Shown: piece after piece, positions 43,069 through 51,496 of the stretch
Layout: each line of letters begins with the position of its first letter
Position numbering within the stretch: the stretch's first letter is position 1
DNA from: JAVVHH01 sp964613945
GTDB taxonomy: Bacteria > Pseudomonadota > Alphaproteobacteria > Acetobacterales > Acetobacteraceae
NCBI GenBank assembly: GCA_964613945.1
Contig: CAZTJC010000010.1
Coordinates: forward strand, 62,001 to 126,000
Direction: 5' to 3'
DNA: 64,000 nt
Translations under genes and position numbers: made by a program
The notes under the pieces: model-generated
What the model saw: the letters and a program-made list of their open reading frames with translations, nothing else
What the model was told of the DNA's origin: nothing
Database searches by the model: none

Positions 43069-43450
43069 GGTCCTCCAGATCAGGCATTCGGACGACGTTG
43101 TGCGCGTGCGGCAAGCGGTGCGGGCGCGGGCGATTGAGGCCGGGTTAGGCTTGGTGGACCAGACAAAGATCGTGACCGCAGCCAGCGAGTTGGCGCGCAA
43201 CACGCTGGATTACGGGCTGGGCGGAACGGTGCTGATCGAGACGTTGGAGGGTTCGCGGTGCGGTGTGCGGCTGACCTTCGAGGATCAAGGGCCCGGCATC
43301 GCGGATACGAAAAAGGCGCTCACGGATGGATACACGACGGGTGGCGGGCTTGGATTGGGGCTCAGCGGGGCGCAACGATTGTCGAACGAGTTCTCGATCG
43401 ACTCGCGGGTGGGCGAGGGGACGCGCGTGATGATCGCGCGCTGGCGATAG
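43049..43450 (+). CDS. rsbT: RsbT-type serine/threonine kinase (switch protein)
   Basis: GHKL-fold protein kinase that phosphorylates RsbS and RsbR and is then released to act on a target; 133 residues, matching RsbT. The N-box is T-A-A-S-E-L-A-R-N, the G1 box E-D-Q-G-P-G-I, and the G2 region T-T-G-G-G-L-G-L-G-L. Start ATG 43049 has GGAGG 6 nt upstream; longer in-frame starts overlap rsbS without a binding site. The target is not RsbU/sigma B here; candidate outputs are the two genes downstream. Confidence 0.9.
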   Translation: MTFTPSEVLQIRHSDDVVRVRQAVRARAIEAGLGLVDQTKIVTAASELARNTLDYGLGGTVLIETLEGSRCGVRLTFEDQGPGIADTKKALTDGYTTGGGLGLGLSGAQRLSNEFSIDSRVGEGTRVMIARWR

Positions 43451-43451
43451 C

Positions 43452-44450
43452 GTGCAGGCGATCGAGGTGACCGAGGCGTCGCAGGCCGCCGAGGCGCGCC
43501 GGGCAGCGGTGACGCAGGCGCAGGCGCTCGGGTTCGGCGAGATGGATGTGGGCCGGATCGCGATCGTGACGACGGAACTGGCGACGAACCTGATCAAATA
43601 CGGCGGCGGCGGCGTGATGCTCGTTGGTAGTTTCGAGGACGGGACCGGCTCGGGAATGGAGTGCCTGGCGCTTGATCGGGGTGCTGGGATGGATGTCGAG
43701 GCAGCGATGCGTGACGGACATTCGACGTCGGGCAGCCCTGGGACAGGCCTGGGCGCGGTTAAGCGCGGGGCGACGGTGATGGACGTTTACTCGCAGTCGG
43801 GTGGTGGGACGGCGATCCTGGCGCGGGTGATGCCGGGGCCCCGCCGCACCGGTGTGCCGCCGCTGCCGCCTTTCGGCGCGGTTTCCGTGCCGATCAGCGG
43901 CGAGATCGTGAGCGGCGACGCCTGGTGCCGTGGGCACTGGCCTGGCGGATGGACGGCGATGATGGCGGACGGGCTCGGGCATGGTCCGAACGCGGCCGAA
44001 GCGTCGCATGCGGCGGTTCGGTGCTTCTCCGGCAACGAGCATACCGCGCCGGCCGACATGCTGGTGCAGATGCATGCGGCGTTGCGGCCGACCCGGGGGG
44101 CGGCGGTGGCACTCGCGCAATTCGATGCAGGCGCGGGGGAGGTAAGGTTCGCCGGCATCGGCAACATCGCGGCCGCGCTATGCGGGCCGGATGCGATGGT
44201 GCGGCGTCTGGTGTCGCATAACGGCACGGTCGGGCACATCGCCAAGCACATGCGCGAGTTCGTTTATCCGTTTGCCGGAGCGACGCTGCTGGTGCTGGCG
44301 TCCGACGGGCTGCTGACCAACTGGCGGCTGGAAGGCTATCCCGGGCTGTTGTTCCACCATCCGACCTTGATCGCCGGCGTGTTGTATCGCGACTTCAACC
44401 GCGGGCGCGACGACGTGTCGATCCTGGTTTGCCGGCTAGACGCGGCATGA
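43452..44450 (+). CDS. RsbX-like SpoIIE/PP2C phosphatase with N-terminal RsbT-like ATPase domain
   Basis: Probable phosphatase that resets the stressosome by removing phosphates from RsbR and RsbS, 332 residues. Residues 1-130 form a HATPase_c domain like RsbT/RsbW (T-T-E-L-A-T-N-L-I-K-Y-G-G-G, L-D-R-G-A-G-M). Residues about 145-332 form an SpoIIE/PP2C domain with metal-site aspartates in S-G-D-A-W, M-A-D-G-L-G-H-G, A-S-D-G-L and R-D-D-V-S. The start is GTG 43452, one base after the rsbT stop. Such ATPase-phosphatase fusions accompany RsbRST modules in other bacteria. Confidence 0.85.
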   Translation: MQAIEVTEASQAAEARRAAVTQAQALGFGEMDVGRIAIVTTELATNLIKYGGGGVMLVGSFEDGTGSGMECLALDRGAGMDVEAAMRDGHSTSGSPGTGLGAVKRGATVMDVYSQSGGGTAILARVMPGPRRTGVPPLPPFGAVSVPISGEIVSGDAWCRGHWPGGWTAMMADGLGHGPNAAEASHAAVRCFSGNEHTAPADMLVQMHAALRPTRGAAVALAQFDAGAGEVRFAGIGNIAAALCGPDAMVRRLVSHNGTVGHIAKHMREFVYPFAGATLLVLASDGLLTNWRLEGYPGLLFHHPTLIAGVLYRDFNRGRDDVSILVCRLDAA

Positions 44451-46303
44451 GCGCCGACACCTTGCTGACGGTTGCGTTGCTGGAAGACGCCGACATCGTC
44501 AGAGCCCGGCGGCACGCGCGCGAGATCGCCTCTCTGCTGGGGTTCTCGGCACAGGATCAGACGCGGATCGCGACGGCGGTGTCGGAAATCGCGCGCAATG
44601 CGGCGACATATGGTCGCGGTGGCCGGGTCGAGTTCGCGGCGGTGCAGGTGCCGTGGCCAGGGCTGCGGGTCGTGGTGCGCGATAGTGGGCCGGGAATCGC
44701 CGCGGTCGATCAGGAGTTCGACACGCGGGTCGGCAGCACGACGGGCATGGGCGTCGGGCTGTCCAGCACGCGACGGCTGATGGACGAGTTCACGATCGAG
44801 TCGGACGAGACCGGTACGGTGGTGACCTTCGGCAAGGCGCTGCCGGCCGGGGCGCCGCCGATCACGCCGGCGCGGATCGCCGACATCGGCGTCACGCTGG
44901 ACGCGCGCAAGGCTGCCGACGTGGACGGGGAGGTGCGGCTCCAGAATCGCGAGTTGCTGGAAAGCCTGGCCGCGCTGACGGCCAAGCAGGAGGAGAGCGA
45001 ACGGCTCAACGAGGAACTGGCGGCGACCAATCGCGGCGTGGTGGCGCTCTATGCCGAGTTGGACGAGAAGGCGGCGCAGCTGGCGGCGTTAAACGCCGGA
45101 TTGGAGGGCCGGGTCGCGTCGGCGGTGGCGGATTATCAGGCGGTCAACGATGCATTGCGACAGAGCCAGAAGATGGAAGCCGTTGGGCAGCTGACCGGCG
45201 GGATCGCGCATGATTTCAACAATCTGCTGCAGATCGTGGTCGGGAATCTCGAACTGGTGTTGCGGCGCCTCCCCGAGGACCAGGCACGGATCCGTCGTGC
45301 GGTGAACAACGCCATGCTCGGCGCGCAACGGGCGGCGACGCTGACGCAGCGTTTGCTGGCCTTCTCGCGGCGGCAACCGCTGCAGCCCAAGCCGCTTGAG
45401 CTGAACGACCTGGTCCAGGGAATGTCGGACCTGATGCGGCGGACCCTCGGGGAGACCGTGAGGATCGAGACGGCGCTGGCCCCCGCGCTATGGGTGGTCG
45501 AGGTCGATGCCAACCAACTCGAGAACGCGTTGCTGAATCTGGCGGTTAATGCGCGTGACGCGATGCCCATGGGGGGAACGCTGACGATCAGCACCGCCAA
45601 CGGCGTGATCGACGGCACGGAAGCCGGGTTCGAGACCAATCCGGGGGAATACGTCGTGTTGACGGTTAGCGATACCGGCACCGGCATGTCGCAGGCGACG
45701 ATGGCGCGGGTATTCGAGCCTTTCTTCACCACCAAGGAGGCCGGCAAGGGAACCGGGCTCGGTCTGTCGATGGTCTATGGTTTCGTCAAGCAATCGGGTG
45801 GCCATCTGCAGGTGGAGTCCGAACTCGGGCACGGCACGCGCCTGACGTTGTTTCTCCCGCGCTATGACGGCGCGCCAGCGAGGGACACAGTTGCGTCGGC
45901 CGACCCGGCGGAACTAGCGCGGCCCGAGGAGACGGTGCTGGTGGTCGAGGACGATGCGGACGTGCGGGCGTACTCGTGCGATGTGCTCGGCGAACTCGGC
46001 TACACCGTGCTGGTGGCGCCGGACGGGTTGACGGCGGTATCGATGCTCGAGGGAGGCGAACGGATAGACCTAGTGTTCACCGACATCGTGCTGGCCGGCA
46101 GCATGAACGGCCGGGCGGTGGCCGAGCGCGCGGCGGTGTTGCGGCCGGGGGTTCCGGTGCTGTTCGCGAGCGGTCATGCCCATGAGGCCTCCGTCGGGGA
46201 GCGATCGGCCGAGATCGGCGAGACGGTGGACTTCCTTGCCAAGCCGTTCAGCTACGCGACGCTGGCCAAGCGTGTGCGCGAGGCGATCGCGCGCGGAACC
46301 TAG
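44447..46303 (+). CDS. Hybrid histidine kinase with N-terminal RsbT/RsbW-like ATPase domain
   Basis: Two-component sensor that probably serves as the output of the stressosome operon, 618 residues, no transmembrane segment. Domains: RsbT/RsbW-like HATPase at 1-130 (S-E-I-A-R-N, R-D-S-G-P-G-I, T-T-G-M-G-V-G-L); coiled coil about 160-240; HisKA with phosphoacceptor His255 (G-G-I-A-H-D-F-N-N); HATPase_c about 350-465; receiver about 495-615 with Asp546 (F-T-D-I-V), acidic residues 501-503 and Lys599. ATG 44447 overlaps the phosphatase stop by 4 bp. The downstream response regulator is unknown. The stop shares CTAG with convergent tonB. Confidence 0.88.
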   Translation: MSADTLLTVALLEDADIVRARRHAREIASLLGFSAQDQTRIATAVSEIARNAATYGRGGRVEFAAVQVPWPGLRVVVRDSGPGIAAVDQEFDTRVGSTTGMGVGLSSTRRLMDEFTIESDETGTVVTFGKALPAGAPPITPARIADIGVTLDARKAADVDGEVRLQNRELLESLAALTAKQEESERLNEELAATNRGVVALYAELDEKAAQLAALNAGLEGRVASAVADYQAVNDALRQSQKMEAVGQLTGGIAHDFNNLLQIVVGNLELVLRRLPEDQARIRRAVNNAMLGAQRAATLTQRLLAFSRRQPLQPKPLELNDLVQGMSDLMRRTLGETVRIETALAPALWVVEVDANQLENALLNLAVNARDAMPMGGTLTISTANGVIDGTEAGFETNPGEYVVLTVSDTGTGMSQATMARVFEPFFTTKEAGKGTGLGLSMVYGFVKQSGGHLQVESELGHGTRLTLFLPRYDGAPARDTVASADPAELARPEETVLVVEDDADVRAYSCDVLGELGYTVLVAPDGLTAVSMLEGGERIDLVFTDIVLAGSMNGRAVAERAAVLRPGVPVLFASGHAHEASVGERSAEIGETVDFLAKPFSYATLAKRVREAIARGT

Positions 46304-47154
46304 CGCAGCGCGAAGCTGATCGGGACGGTCAGCGTCAGCGTGGCGCCGGCAACCTCGTCCGGCAGGCGCGGCAGGGGTTCGGCACGGCGGACCAGCGCCG
46401 CGGCCTCCTCGTCCAGGAGCGACGAGCCGGAACTGCGGACAAGGGTAACGGCCAACACACGGCCAGCACGGTCCATGGTAAAGGAAACGGTTGCGACGCC
46501 TTGGTCACCGCGGGAACGGGCGAGGTCGGGATAGCGCTTCGCGCGTTGCAGGCGGCCGAGCAGGTCGCCGCGCCAGGATGTCGGGATGGACGCCGCAGTG
46601 GCAGGCGGGCGCGACGATGCTTGCGGCGCGGCTTGCACCGGCGCCGGTGCCGGCGCGACCGGTTGGATCGGGCGCTCGATGCTGTCCTCGGTTGGCGGCG
46701 CTGTCTGTCGCTCGACCCGGCGCACCGGCGGTTTCGGTTTAGGCTTGGGTTGCGGCCGTGGCGGCGGCGGTGGCGGCGGCACGGGAAGTTCGACCTCGGC
46801 AGCGACGGGCGGCGTGGCAGGCAGGTCGAGCGGCGGTAGTTCAGGTTGGGGCGTTTGCAGCGCTGGTGGCTCGGGTGCAGGCGGTTCCGGTGTTGGTGCC
46901 GGGGGCGGGACCGGTACCGGGGTCGGCGGTGGCGGGGCGGCGGGCACTGGCGGTACGGTGGTAGCCGGCTGGCTCGGTGGAAGATCGGGCGCCAGATCGA
47001 GCATCACCGCTTCCGGCGCGGCCGGCGGGCCGATTGGGGCGACCGTTTGCGTCAGCAGCAACCAGGCGGCTCCACCGTGGAGGGCCAGCACGACGACGAG
47101 TGCGCCGGTCCAGCGAAAGGCGGCCGGAACTGGCGTGGCAGCGGTGGCCGGCAT
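46300..47154 (-). CDS. tonB: TonB energy-transducing protein
   Basis: Periplasm-spanning protein that passes proton-motive energy from ExbBD to outer-membrane receptors, 284 residues. It has one N-terminal membrane anchor (about 18-37), a long Pro-rich spacer (about 40-190) with runs of Pro-Pro and Pro-Lys, and a C-terminal TonB domain (R-Y-P-D-L-A-R-S-R-G, V-S-F-T-M-D-R-A-G-R, S-S-G-S-S-L-L-D). Its start overlaps the exbD stop by one base. No TonB-dependent receptor lies in the window. Confidence 0.9.
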   Translation of the reverse strand: MPATAATPVPAAFRWTGALVVVLALHGGAAWLLLTQTVAPIGPPAAPEAVMLDLAPDLPPSQPATTVPPVPAAPPPPTPVPVPPPAPTPEPPAPEPPALQTPQPELPPLDLPATPPVAAEVELPVPPPPPPPRPQPKPKPKPPVRRVERQTAPPTEDSIERPIQPVAPAPAPVQAAPQASSRPPATAASIPTSWRGDLLGRLQRAKRYPDLARSRGDQGVATVSFTMDRAGRVLAVTLVRSSGSSLLDEEAAALVRRAEPLPRLPDEVAGATLTLTVPISFALR

Positions 47155-47582
47155 CAGCGGCCTGCTTGGCTCGCGTCGATGCCGACCAAGGCGATCTTCA
47201 GGTAGCCGGCCGCGCGGAGCAGGTTCAACACTTCCATGATGTCGCCATACGGCACGCCCTTGTCGGAGCGGAGAAAGATGCGTTGCTCGCGATCGTTCCC
47301 GGTCAGCGCGCCGAGAGCCGGGCCGATCGCGTCGCGGGCGACCGGATCGTTGCCAAGTGCGAGGCTCTTATCGGCGGTGATGGTCAGGAAGACCGGCTTG
47401 TCGGGCCGCTTCTGCGCCGACGCGGTGGAGGCCGGCAGTTCAACGCGGACGTCGACGGTGGCTAGCGGGGCGGCGACCATGAAGATGATCAACAGCACCA
47501 GCATGACGTCGATGAACGGGGTGACGTTGATCTCGTGGGCTTCGGTGAGCTCGTCGTCGTCACCGCCCAGACGCATCGACAC
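47154..47582 (-). CDS. exbD: Biopolymer transport protein ExbD
   Basis: Part of the ExbB-ExbD proton channel, 142 residues, with one transmembrane helix. The helix contains the essential Asp in N-V-T-P-F-I-D-V-M-L-V-L-L-I-I-F near residue 25, the hallmark of ExbD/TolR. TolR is the alternative, but the tonB gene that follows directly favours ExbD. It begins 6 bp after the exbB stop. Confidence 0.92.
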   Translation of the reverse strand: MSMRLGGDDDELTEAHEINVTPFIDVMLVLLIIFMVAAPLATVDVRVELPASTASAQKRPDKPVFLTITADKSLALGNDPVARDAIGPALGALTGNDREQRIFLRSDKGVPYGDIMEVLNLLRAAGYLKIALVGIDASQAGR

Positions 47583-47588
47583 CGGCGG

Positions 47589-48359
47589 CTACTCGGCGGC
47601 CCGAAGACGCGCCGGGCTGCCGCGGGCGAGATCGCGGGACAGCAGGCGCATGGTCTCGGCGACGGCGTCGGCCAGGCGAGCCTTCTGGCTGGCGATGCCG
47701 CGGGCGAACAGGTTGTAGATGACCACGGCGGGGATGGCGGCAACGAGGCCGATGGCGGTGGCGAGCAGGGCTTCGGCGATGCCGGGCGCGACAACGGCAA
47801 GGTTGGTGGTCTGGCTGCGCGAGATGCCGATAAAGGCGTTCATGATGCCCCAAACGGTGCCGAACAGGCCAACGAAGGGCGCGGTGGCGCCGATGGTGGC
47901 GAGCAGCCCGGTGCCGCGGCCGAGCGTACGCCCGGCATTGGCGACGATGCGATCGAGCTTCCAGATCGCACGTTCCTTGATGCCGACGCCATCGCCGGGA
48001 TCAGAGGCGACGATCTCGGCACGCGCGGCTTCCACGAGGGCGGCGCAGGGGCCGGAGCGGCCGAGCACGCCGGCGGCCTGATCCAGACTGCCAGCTTCGT
48101 GCAGCGCACGAACGCCGGCGTTGGCGGTGCGGCCGGCCGCGAGGAGTTCGACCGCCTTGGCCAGCCCGACGGTCCACGTCACCACCGAGGCGAACCCCAA
48201 GCCGGCAAACACCGACTTCACGATCCAGTCGGCCCCCGACACCATGCCCCAGAACGACAGATCCTGTGGCAGGTTCGCGTCGGCATGGACGACGTCCTGC
48301 GCAGCAGCCAGTGACGGCGCGATGATGAGACAGGCGATGACGATAGCCGAGCGCTTCAT
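47589..48359 (-). CDS. exbB: Biopolymer transport protein ExbB
   Basis: Main subunit of the TonB-energising proton channel, 256 residues. An N-terminal signal (I-V-I-A-C-L-I-I-A-P-S-L-A-A-A) precedes three membrane helices; the second and third contain the conserved T-I-G-A-T-A-P-F-V-G-L-F-G-T-V-W-G and E-A-L-L-A-T-A-I-G-L-V-A-A-I-P-A segments. ATG 48359 is chosen because the signal starts there. There is no ribosome-binding site before it and a good promoter ends only 9 nt upstream, so the mRNA may be leaderless. Confidence 0.91.
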   Translation of the reverse strand: MKRSAIVIACLIIAPSLAAAQDVVHADANLPQDLSFWGMVSGADWIVKSVFAGLGFASVVTWTVGLAKAVELLAAGRTANAGVRALHEAGSLDQAAGVLGRSGPCAALVEAARAEIVASDPGDGVGIKERAIWKLDRIVANAGRTLGRGTGLLATIGATAPFVGLFGTVWGIMNAFIGISRSQTTNLAVVAPGIAEALLATAIGLVAAIPAVVIYNLFARGIASQKARLADAVAETMRLLSRDLARGSPARLRAAE

Positions 48360-48360
48360 G

Positions 48361-48397
48361 AATGTAACTTTATCACATTTTCTACGGGTGTCGTCAA
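48361..48397 (-). promoter_or_regulatory. Promoter of exbB-exbD-tonB with an overlapping 19-bp palindrome
   Basis: On the minus strand TTGACG (48392-48397) and GATAAA (48369-48374) are separated by 17 bp, a good sigma-70-type pair in otherwise GC-rich DNA. The -10 hexamer lies within an inverted repeat AATGTAA-N5-TCACATT (48361-48379; 6 of 7 pairs), a likely repressor site. A Fur-like regulator is expected for tonB systems, but the repeat does not resemble the classic Fur box. Confidence 0.55.
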
Positions 48398-48421
48398 AGC
48401 CGTGTTGCGACCAACTCTCAA

Positions 48422-48913
48422 TTAATGCAGCACCAACGGCCGAACGGCGGCGGCATGGTGGACTCGACGTTCGGTGGCCCAGAGCAGCAAAGCGCCAGCG
48501 TCGAAGAAGTCCAGCGCGACGGCTTCGGCCTTGCGGACGGCGTAGGCCGCGGCATGGTCGGTCAGGAAAGTGCACAGGGAGGCCTGCGCATCATCGGCTT
48601 CGTCTTGTTGGCAAAGCGCAAAGGCATCGAGCAGAACGCGCTCGTCACCGCTGACGTCGGCACGGCATAGGCACAGCAGTTCGATCGGGCGGGATGCCCC
48701 GCGGCTGAGGGCGCCCATGAAGGCGTCGAGTTCCGGCAACGAGTGCTCGAGTCCGTGTGCACCGAGAGCGGTGGCGATGCGCGCCGACACCGACTGCTGC
48801 CGGCAATGGCCGATGACCCAGACGCGCATGGACCAGAGCAACACGCGTTCCGCCTCCGGCAGTTCAGCGAAGGCGGGTCGGTCGTCGGTGATCAGATCGG
48901 TGACATCGGGCAT
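48422..48913 (-). CDS. Conserved hypothetical protein
   Basis: A 163-residue protein of unknown function. It is mostly helical, without signal peptide or membrane segment, and has three cysteines. Notable segments are L-L-W-S-M-R-V-W-V-I-G-H-C near residue 26 and R-P-I-E-L-L-C-L-C-R near residue 76. ATG 48913 has GGGAG 7 nt upstream and is preferred over the longer frame. It lies upstream of exbB on the same strand, but the exbB promoter between them suggests separate transcription. I do not recognise a family. Confidence 0.62.
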   Translation of the reverse strand: MPDVTDLITDDRPAFAELPEAERVLLWSMRVWVIGHCRQQSVSARIATALGAHGLEHSLPELDAFMGALSRGASRPIELLCLCRADVSGDERVLLDAFALCQQDEADDAQASLCTFLTDHAAAYAVRKAEAVALDFFDAGALLLWATERRVHHAAAVRPLVLH

Positions 48914-48991
48914 CGGGCACTCCCATCGCAGTGAGTGCATCCGTATTGCGAATTAGTCGCGATTGCAAGTCGGCTTGAGCACCGATCGTTT

Positions 48992-49669
48992 TTAGCGTGG
49001 GACGGCAATCCCGCCCTGACCGGCCGGGCAGCCCGAGTTCTGGCCCAGGCCGACGCTGGCGGCGGGGATCGGGTGCAGGTCGCGGTCGAGCGTCAGCCGG
49101 ATCTCGTCGACCAGGGCGGTGCCGCCGCGAACGAAACGGCAGTCGACGATCATGGCGGCGGCAAGCGCCGGGTCGGTGGCGGCGACCCGGCGTTGCAGGT
49201 CGGCAATACGGACCGTGTCGCCTTGTTGCAGGACGGCCTGGCCGATGACGGCGTTGGCTTTTTGCGCGAGGTCGATCTCGGCGGTGAAGTAGGCGTCGGG
49301 CGCGAGGCCGGAGCAGGTGCCGTGCTTGCGCCACTCGTATCGTGCCAGGCCTGGGCCGGCGGGCATCCAGCGCCGCAACGCGTCGGCGACGTCGCGCGAA
49401 AGCGTAAAGGGCGGCCCGTCGCAATCATGCGGTTGCTGATTGACGCTGACGCGGGCGCGGTTGGGCCAAAGGCCGTGGATGGTCAGCGGGGTTTGTTGGA
49501 AGTCCGCGGCGGTGAGGGTGCGGCACTCGTCCTTGCCGGCGTTGCGCTTGGAAGCGGCGCAGAAGTCCGGGGCGATACTGAGGCTAAAGAGGTAATAGTC
49601 GAAAGCAGGTTGTGCTCGTGCCGACGGAGCGAGCGGCAGGAGCGAGAGGGCGAGGAGAAGGCGGCGCAT
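48992..49669 (-). CDS. Secreted ribonuclease T2 family protein
   Basis: Acid-type endoribonuclease expected in the periplasm or outside the cell, 225 residues. A Sec signal (L-L-L-A-L-S-L-L-P-L-A, cleavage after S-A-R-A near residue 19) is followed by both catalytic motifs: T-I-H-G-L-W-P-N near residue 64 (CAS I) and Y-E-W-R-K-H-G-T-C near residue 112 (CAS II), with the two catalytic His residues present. Several cysteines can form the family's disulfides. Start ATG 49669 is set by the signal peptide. Confidence 0.88.
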   Translation of the reverse strand: MRRLLLALSLLPLAPSARAQPAFDYYLFSLSIAPDFCAASKRNAGKDECRTLTAADFQQTPLTIHGLWPNRARVSVNQQPHDCDGPPFTLSRDVADALRRWMPAGPGLARYEWRKHGTCSGLAPDAYFTAEIDLAQKANAVIGQAVLQQGDTVRIADLQRRVAATDPALAAAMIVDCRFVRGGTALVDEIRLTLDRDLHPIPAASVGLGQNSGCPAGQGGIAVPR

Positions 49670-49706
49670 GCGGGCAGTTTGGCCCACATGCGCCGGTTAG
49701 GCCAGC

Positions 49707-50579
49707 TTAGTAGATGGCCATGCCGCCGTGGACCGGAAGCAGGGCGCCGGTGGTGTAGCTGGCGTCGTCAGAGGCGAGATAGACGTAGGCGGCGGCGAGT
49801 TCGGCGGGCTGGCCGGGTCGGCCCATTGGCGATTGACTGCCGAAGTTCTTGATCTGGTCGGGCTCCATGCCGGTGGGGATGAATGGCGTCCAGATCGGGC
49901 CGGGGAGCACGGCGTTCACGCGAATGCCCTGTTCAACCAGCATTTGCGCCAGGCCGATGGTGAAGTTGGCGATGGCGGCCTTGGTGGCGGAATAGGCCAG
50001 CAGGCTCGGCATCGGGTGCTTGGCGTTGACGGACGAGGTGTTGATGATGGAGGCGCCGGGCTTCATGTGGGCGACGGCGGCCTTGGACAGGTAGAACTGC
50101 GAGTGGACGTTGGTGCGGAAGGTGCCTTCCCACTCCTCGTCGGGAATGTCGGCGAGGCTCTTGCGGGTGGTTTGGAAGGCGCCGTTGTTGACCAGGATGT
50201 CGAGCCGGCCAAAGCGCTCCACCGTGGCGGCGACTAGGGCGCGGCAATGGGCGGCATTGCCGATGTCGCCTGGGAACTTCAGGGCCTGGCGACCGGCCTG
50301 CTCGACGTCGCGGACGGCGTCGTCGGCATCCTGCTCCTCATCGAGGTAGGAGATGACGACATCGGCGCCTTCACGGGCGAAGGCCAAGGCGACGGCGCGG
50401 CCGATGCCGGAGTCACCGCCAGTGACGATGGCGACGCGACCGGTGAGGCGGCCGGCGCCCTTGTAGCTGTCGGCGCCGTAGATGGGCTCGGGCTTCATGC
50501 GGGCGGAGGAGCCGGGGGCGGCCTGTTCCTGCGAGTCGAATGGCGGCTGGGGATAGAGGGTGCGTGGATCGATCGTCAT
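49707..50579 (-). CDS. Short-chain dehydrogenase/reductase (YghA-like)
   Basis: NADP-type SDR with an N-terminal extension of about 45 residues (P-Q-P-P-F-D-S-Q-E-Q, M-K-P-E-P-I-Y-G-A-D), which marks the YghA/general-stress-protein-39 branch. The core has T-G-G-D-S-G-I-G, N-N-G-A-F near residue 130, catalytic Ser in N-T-S-S-V and Y-S-A-T-K. 290 residues. These enzymes reduce aldehydes or are stress-induced; the substrate is unknown. Divergent from another SDR gene. Confidence 0.84.
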   Translation of the reverse strand: MTIDPRTLYPQPPFDSQEQAAPGSSARMKPEPIYGADSYKGAGRLTGRVAIVTGGDSGIGRAVALAFAREGADVVISYLDEEQDADDAVRDVEQAGRQALKFPGDIGNAAHCRALVAATVERFGRLDILVNNGAFQTTRKSLADIPDEEWEGTFRTNVHSQFYLSKAAVAHMKPGASIINTSSVNAKHPMPSLLAYSATKAAIANFTIGLAQMLVEQGIRVNAVLPGPIWTPFIPTGMEPDQIKNFGSQSPMGRPGQPAELAAAYVYLASDDASYTTGALLPVHGGMAIY

Positions 50580-50713
50580 TGGGCGTCTCGCTTGATGTCG
50601 GGGCCTCAATGCGCTCCGTTGCCGGGCGTTCCCGCCGATGATGCGTCACGTTCGCAGGAGCAGCATCTTGCGGCAGCGTGACAATTCCGGGCGCTTGGAC
50701 GTAGAGCAACGGT

Positions 50714-51496
50714 ATGATCGATCTTACTGGCAAGCGCGTCCTCATCACCGGAGCACTCGGCATCTACGGCGTCTGGATCGCCGACGCGTTCGCGCGCGCC
50801 GGGGCGGTGCTGTGCCTGACCGATCGCGACCCGGCCGGCTTGGCGGAGCGATTGGCCGACACGAACGGGGCTCCGGGCAGCTTCGTGCACCCGGCGGATA
50901 TCGCCACCGATGCCGGGCTTGCCGGCCTGATCGAGGCAGTGGCGGCGCATTGGGGCAGCGCGGACATCCTCATCAACAATGCCGGCATCTATCCGAGCGG
51001 CTTCCTGCTCGATATCGACCCGGCCGAGTGGGACCGGATCATGGACATCAACGTGCGCACGCCGTTCGTGCTGACGCAGGGAGTGGCCAAGCAGATGATC
51101 GCGGCTGGGGTGAAGGGCAGCGTGGTGAATATTTCGTCGGGCGCGGCGCACAAGATGCGACGCTCGGTGGTGCCGTATTGCCTGTCGAAGACGGCGCTGG
51201 ACCGACTGACCAAAGGCTTCGCGCTCGAACTGGCGGAGTTCGGCATCCGGGTCAACGCGGTGGAGCCCGGCTTCGCGGCGGGCAGCACGGCGAGCCCGCT
51301 GACCGAGGTGCATGTGCAGAAGACCACCGCCGGGATCCCGCTGGGGCGGGCGTCGGGGCCGAACGACGCCGCCGCGGCGATCCTGTTCCTGTGTTCCGAC
51401 GAGGCGACCTACATCACCGGCACATCCATCGCGGTGGATGGCGGCAATTCGATCGGGTCATTGATCGTGCATCAGGAGAAGCAGCACCCGCTCTAA
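50714..51496 (+). CDS. Short-chain dehydrogenase/reductase
   Basis: Classical SDR of 260 residues with G-A-L-G-I-Y-G (a slightly unusual cofactor loop, GxxxIYG), N-N-A-G-I near residue 93, Ser in N-I-S-S-G and Y-C-L-S-K near residue 155. The C-terminal D-G-G-N-S motif is normal. The substrate is unknown; FabG-like 3-oxoacyl reduction or sugar/polyol oxidation are possible. Its stop overlaps that of the convergent mgtC-like gene by 4 bp. Confidence 0.82.
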   Translation: MIDLTGKRVLITGALGIYGVWIADAFARAGAVLCLTDRDPAGLAERLADTNGAPGSFVHPADIATDAGLAGLIEAVAAHWGSADILINNAGIYPSGFLLDIDPAEWDRIMDINVRTPFVLTQGVAKQMIAAGVKGSVVNISSGAAHKMRRSVVPYCLSKTALDRLTKGFALELAEFGIRVNAVEPGFAAGSTASPLTEVHVQKTTAGIPLGRASGPNDAAAAILFLCSDEATYITGTSIAVDGGNSIGSLIVHQEKQHPL

